Shown here: piece after piece, positions 5,998 to 7,735 of the stretch | Layout of the letters: every line of letters starts with the position of its first letter | Position numbering within the stretch: position 1 is the stretch's first letter | DNA from: an uncultured Dyadobacter sp. | GTDB lineage: Bacteria; Bacteroidota; Bacteroidia; Cytophagales; Spirosomataceae | Assembly (NCBI GenBank): GCA_946481035.1 | Contig: CAMLNK010000161.1 | Span: 1 to 7,735 of the forward strand | DNA: 7,735 bases | Direction: 5' to 3' | Made by a program: the position numbers and the translations under genes | The notes under the pieces: model-generated | Database searches by the model: none | Seen by the model: only the letters and a program-made list of their open reading frames with translations | Told to the model about the DNA's origin: nothing

Positions 5998-7735
5998 TCA
6001 GTTTCTGGGTGGTTTTCCGCCGTTGAGCAGTCCCTGCATCCTTTCCAGCGTCTTTTTCTCACCGCATAACGAAAGGAATGCCTCCCGTTCCAAATCGATC
6101 AGGTATTGTTCCGAGACAAGCTGCGGGTAGCTCAAATCGCCCCCATTGATCACATAAGCCAGTTTTTCCGCGATTTTGGCGTCGTGGTCGGTAATGTAAT
6201 TGGCGAGGCGCATTTGGGTAATGCCAGCCAGGAACAATGCAATGCCCGTTTTGCCCTGTACTTTAATATCGTGGCGCGGCTTGGGCTGCGTATATCCGTT
6301 TTCTGCCAGGTCGATCGCCGCTTGTTTGGCTTCGGCGATCAATCGCGAACGGTTTAGCACGATCTGGTCTTTGTCCTGCAAATAATTCATCGCCTTCGCC
6401 TCGTGCGCGGACGTGGATACCTTCGCCTGCGCGATGTTCATGAATGCATTTTGAAGGATATTCAGCTCCGGATCGCCGGCCTGGTACATATCCGAGCAGC
6501 GCAGCGCCATTTCCTTTGTACCACCGCCGGCAGGGATCAATCCCACACCAAATTCAACCAAACCAATGTAGGTTTCCGCATGCGCTACCACCTTATCCGC
6601 GTGTAATGTAAGCTCGCAACCGCCCCCGAGCGCGAGCGTATGAGGCGCCACCACTACCGGCACCGACGAGTACCGTGCCCGCATCATGGTTTGCTGAAAC
6701 TGCGAAATGACCAGATTGATCTCGTCAAATTCCTGCTCCACCGCGTACATAAACAGCATTGCCAGGTTAGCACCGGCAGAAAATGCCTCTACCGCTTCAT
6801 TACCAATCACCAGCCCCCGGAAATCCTTCTCCGCCAGACTAATGCTTTTCTGAATACCCTCTATCACTTCCGAGCCCATCGTATTCATTTTGGATTTGAA
6901 TTCGAGGTTCAGGATACCGTCGCCCATGTCGTAGACGTTAGCGCCAGCGTTTTTCCAGACAATATTGTTGGAAAGATTGCTGAGCAAAATGAAGCTTTCC
7001 TGGCCCGGAATGCGTTTGTACGATTTCGAAGGAATATCATAATACAACCGCTTGCCGTTCTCGACTTTATAGAATGACTCGTTACCCGCCGCGAGCATTT
7101 CATACACCCAGTCGGCCGGTTTCAGATCGAGCGATTCCATAATCGCCAGCATGTTTTTCACCCCAATGGCATCCCAGGTTTCAAAAAGGCCATATTGCCA
7201 CCCGAAACCGGCGGTAATGGCCTGGTCGATGCGGAATATTTCGTCGGAAATCTCAGGAATGCGAAATGTCGCGTATTTGAAAACGTCGGCAAATGTCTTT
7301 CTATAAAAATCGCCGGCCTTGTCCTTACCCGCTACCAGCGCGCCGAAACGTTTGTACACGTCGCTTATATTCCTGGTGCCTTCCAGCGTTTCGAATTTCA
7401 CCTTGCCCGACGGCACGTATTCCAAGGTTTTGAAATCCAGCGCCAGGATCACCGACTTACCTTTTTCGTCTTTGATTTTTTTATAAAAGCCCTGACCAGT
7501 TTTGTCGCCCAGCCATTTGTTATCGAACAGCTTTTGCATGATTTCGGGCAGCACAAATGCATCGCGCGACTCGTCCTTACCCTCGCCGGAAGCGTACAGG
7601 TTATTGGCCACATGCACCGTAGTATCGAGCCCTACCACATCCGAGAGCCGGTAAGTACCCGATTTCGGCCTTCCGGCAACCGGGCCGGTCAGTTTATCCA
7701 CTTCATCCACGCTCAGGCCCATTTCTTCGGCCACG
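5998..7735 (-). CDS. fadN: FadN-type 3-hydroxyacyl-CoA dehydrogenase/enoyl-CoA hydratase, C-terminal part
   Basis: The frame is open to the right edge, so the N-terminus, with the NAD-binding Rossmann domain, lies outside; the GTG near 7734 is internal. Within the 578 or so visible residues the order is: 3-hydroxyacyl-CoA dehydrogenase C-terminal domain (GRPKSGTYRLSDVVGLDT near 21-38 and GDKTGQGFYKK near 76-86), a second such domain (GFGWQYGLFETWDAIGV, about 175-192), then the crotonase fold from about residue 270. The crotonase part has AFSAGANL for the oxyanion hole, and both catalytic glutamates: one in LGGGCEL (codon 6613-6615) and one in GLVEFGVG (codon 6553-6555), 20 residues apart as in known enoyl-CoA hydratases. 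It catalyses the two middle steps of fatty-acid beta-oxidation in the cytoplasm. Dehydrogenase-first order and inferred total length near 790 match Bacillus FadN rather than FadB. Thiolase and acyl-CoA dehydrogenase genes may lie beyond the right edge. Confidence 0.93.
   Translation of the reverse strand, partial: VAEEMGLSVDEVDKLTGPVAGRPKSGTYRLSDVVGLDTTVHVANNLYASGEGKDESRDAFVLPEIMQKLFDNKWLGDKTGQGFYKKIKDEKGKSVILALDFKTLEYVPSGKVKFETLEGTRNISDVYKRFGALVAGKDKAGDFYRKTFADVFKYATFRIPEISDEIFRIDQAITAGFGWQYGLFETWDAIGVKNMLAIMESLDLKPADWVYEMLAAGNESFYKVENGKRLYYDIPSKSYKRIPGQESFILLSNLSNNIVWKNAGANVYDMGDGILNLEFKSKMNTMGSEVIEGIQKSISLAEKDFRGLVIGNEAVEAFSAGANLAMLFMYAVEQEFDEINLVISQFQQTMMRARYSSVPVVVAPHTLALGGGCELTLHADKVVAHAETYIGLVEFGVGLIPAGGGTKEMALRCSDMYQAGDPELNILQNAFMNIAQAKVSTSAHEAKAMNYLQDKDQIVLNRSRLIAEAKQAAIDLAENGYTQPKPRHDIKVQGKTGIALFLAGITQMRLANYITDHDAKIAEKLAYVINGGDLSYPQLVSEQYLIDLEREAFLSLCGEKKTLERMQGLLNGGKPPRN

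Noticed and set aside
1..7735. Search for mobile elements, CRISPR arrays, tRNA genes or a defence system
   Set aside because: No transposase or integrase motifs, no spaced repeats, no tRNA-like cloverleaf, and all long frames are assigned to metabolic, envelope or regulatory genes.

Overview
The window looks like ordinary chromosome of a member of the Bacteroidota. It resembles Cytophagales, and a Dyadobacter-like host is my best guess from protein flavour, but it is not proven. Supporting signs are TAnnTTTG-type -7 promoter elements with TTTG/TTG -33 elements, start codons without Shine-Dalgarno sequences, a lipoprotein with a Bacteroidota-type short signal, and mid-range GC. No mobile element, CRISPR array, tRNA or rRNA gene was seen.

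Layout, left to right. Bases 1-1218 (+) are the 3' part of an M3-family zinc oligoendopeptidase. A hairpin with a T-rich tail follows and overlaps a good promoter for a small orphan lipoprotein gene (1296-1550, +), which ends in a very strong intrinsic terminator. After a roughly 180-base spacer comes a three-gene + strand block, 1791-5490: an extended-SDR nucleotide-sugar epimerase/dehydratase of CDP-tyvelose-2-epimerase type, a GT2 glycosyltransferase with two C-terminal membrane helices (polyprenyl-phosphate sugar synthase type), and a large polytopic GT-C-like glycosyltransferase. Converging on it from the - strand are an Rrf2-family regulator with four cysteines (5482-5925) and, upstream of that, the C-terminal three quarters of a FadN-type 3-hydroxyacyl-CoA dehydrogenase/enoyl-CoA hydratase (5998-7735, running off the window).

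How the parts fit. The three-gene block reads as a periplasmic glycosylation module. The epimerase would make or convert the nucleotide sugar, the GT2 enzyme would load it onto undecaprenyl phosphate, and the GT-C enzyme would transfer it to an acceptor outside the inner membrane. Acceptor, sugar and flippase are not visible. The most notable features are an epimerase whose catalytic YxxxK tyrosine is a phenylalanine, an intrinsic terminator for the rrf2 gene buried antisense inside the 3' coding end of the GT-C gene, a terminator/promoter overlap before the lipoprotein gene, and a near-leaderless rrf2 promoter with a palindrome at its start site.
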